Shown here: positions 63,223 to 64,000 of the stretch, one piece after another | Position numbering within the stretch: the first letter of the stretch is position 1 | Layout of the letters: every line of letters begins with the position of its first letter | Assembly (NCBI RefSeq): GCF_008727875.1 | Contig: NZ_VTWS01000006.1 | Coordinates: 248,001 to 312,000 of the forward strand | Origin: Larkinella humicola | GTDB lineage: Bacteria > Bacteroidota > Bacteroidia > Cytophagales > Spirosomataceae | Reading direction: 5' to 3' | Length of the DNA stretch: 64,000 nucleotides | The notes under the pieces: model-generated | What the model was told of the DNA's origin: nothing | The model's database searches: none | The model's input: only the letters and a program-made list of their open reading frames with translations | Position numbers and translations under genes: made by a program

Positions 63223-64000
63223 ATGTATCACTTCCGGATCGAACCGCTCAACCGGATGTTGAACCTTTACGAAACCCGTATGGATTCCCTGTCTTTTAAT
63301 CCCCTTCAATCGTTGATTGGTTTGTCCGCCTACTTAGCCACCCGCCGGGAAGTGGTTTTAAACACCTGGCGGACGGCTTGCCAAACAGATCCGGCGTTCA
63401 ATACGACTGCCGACCTGAGCCGCGAGGAATTTAATAATAAAGTCCCTTTCATGATCAACGAATTTGAACGGCGGCTACAGCAACAGCCTCTGGAAGGCGA
63501 TGTGGGGCTGCTGGCCGAAGAACACGGCCTACACCGCTGGCAGAAGGGCTACGCGTTGCATGAACTGCTGAGCGAGGTTCAGCACCTGAACCGGATTTTG
63601 CTGGACGAACACCGACAGTACTGGCTCTTAAATCCGGTAGCCTATCCCGAACCGATTGTCCAATCTTATGAGCATTTAGCTTGGTTTACTACTCTGTGTA
63701 TGAAAGGCAGCATTGAGCAGTACACCGAATTGCAGCGTATTGCCGCCAGCAGCCGGGCGCAAACGCTGGAAAAGACCTTGGAAGAGCTCAATGAACTCAT
63801 GCGCCAGCGGGGCAATCTGCTGCGTACGACTTCTCATGATCTGCGTGGTAGTTTCGGGGTGATTCAAGGTTCTGCTTCGTTTTTGGAGCTAATGGATGCC
63901 AATGAATCCGAACGAAAAGAGATGGTTACGATGCTCAATCGCAACCTGACGACCGTCCGTAATATGGTCGTTCAACTCATGGATCTTGCCAGGTTGGAGG
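63223..64000 (+). CDS. Sensor histidine kinase with RsbRD-type N-terminal domain (partial, right edge)
   Basis: An open frame of 259 complete codons runs from ATG at 63223 off the right edge. Residues about 28-170 look like the RsbRD N-terminal helical sensor domain (LATRREVVLNTWRTACQTDP, HRWQKGYALHELLSEVQHLNRILL). A coiled coil (LEKTLEELNELMRQRG) leads to the HisKA box TTSHDLRGSFGVIQGSASFLE with the phospho-accepting His. The ATPase domain lies outside. It probably signals to the receiver gene just upstream. Confidence 0.87.
   Translation, partial: MYHFRIEPLNRMLNLYETRMDSLSFNPLQSLIGLSAYLATRREVVLNTWRTACQTDPAFNTTADLSREEFNNKVPFMINEFERRLQQQPLEGDVGLLAEEHGLHRWQKGYALHELLSEVQHLNRILLDEHRQYWLLNPVAYPEPIVQSYEHLAWFTTLCMKGSIEQYTELQRIAASSRAQTLEKTLEELNELMRQRGNLLRTTSHDLRGSFGVIQGSASFLELMDANESERKEMVTMLNRNLTTVRNMVVQLMDLARLE

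Noticed and set aside
1-64000. CRISPR arrays, rRNA genes and intact insertion sequences
   Set aside because: No regularly spaced direct repeats, no rRNA-like segments and no full-length transposase frames were seen on either strand.

Overview
The window reads as chromosomal DNA of a Bacteroidota bacterium, most likely from the Cytophagales (a Spirosoma/Larkinella-type genome). The evidence is SusC/SusD pairs and several TonB-dependent receptors with carboxypeptidase-like N-terminal domains, many lipoproteins, weak Shine-Dalgarno signals, a Bacteroidota-type promoter (TTTG-N19-TAnnTTTG) in front of the tRNA gene, and protein families typical of the group. The species call is inference. Overall base composition is moderate in GC, with AT-rich intergenic blocks and one AT-rich block inside asnS.

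Region 1 (1-5.8 kb, minus strand) holds a compact operon: kaiC homologue, two kaiB homologues, PAS histidine kinase, response regulator, and then glgE (maltosyltransferase, cut by the window edge). Spacings are 22 bp or less, including a TGATG stop/start overlap. It looks like a non-cyanobacterial Kai switch wired to a two-component output and adjacent to alpha-glucan metabolism.

Region 2 (6.1-24.2 kb, all minus strand) is a long co-directional cluster. It contains two outer-membrane barrel proteins, a PAP2/vanadium-haloperoxidase-like lipoprotein, a FecA-like TonB receptor, three AhpD/carboxymuconolactone-decarboxylase-like proteins, a CRTAC1-type FG-GAP/ASPIC-UnbV lipoprotein, a second TonB receptor, an MFS transporter and a DUF3179 membrane protein. 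ATGA and 1-bp junctions show that CRTAC1, the TonB receptor and MFS are coupled. Upstream are three further envelope proteins of unknown role.

Region 3 (24.3-40.8 kb) carries a PAS histidine kinase, a lytic transglycosylase, recQ, a carboxypeptidase-regulatory-domain protein, an S9 peptidase, a di-heme cytochrome c peroxidase, a small basic secreted protein and a susC-susD-lipoprotein nutrient-uptake set.

Region 4 (40.8-47.5 kb) has a 1.2-kb gene-free stretch with a nested 271-bp inverted repeat. It is followed by asnS, which carries an AT-rich in-frame insertion of about 148 codons, then rpoN, a PAP2-like membrane protein, an enoyl-CoA hydratase and tRNA-Arg(ACG).

Region 5 (47.5-52.0 kb) looks like an accessory or decayed segment behind the tRNA gene: a DUF4143 ATPase, a coiled-coil protein that may be a truncated tape-measure protein, and a badly degraded IS5-type transposase.

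Region 6 (52.0-64 kb) has a zinc alcohol dehydrogenase, a DUF72 protein, a GH2 glycosidase, small secreted proteins, a glycosyltransferase / GH1-like / UDP-galactopyranose mutase operon, a response regulator and a partial RsbRD-type sensor kinase.

Short hairpin repeats are scattered through the window: a REP-like 34-bp family with three copies, and a CCCCTAAAGGGG-type inverted repeat. Two of these elements contribute the C-terminal codons of genes.
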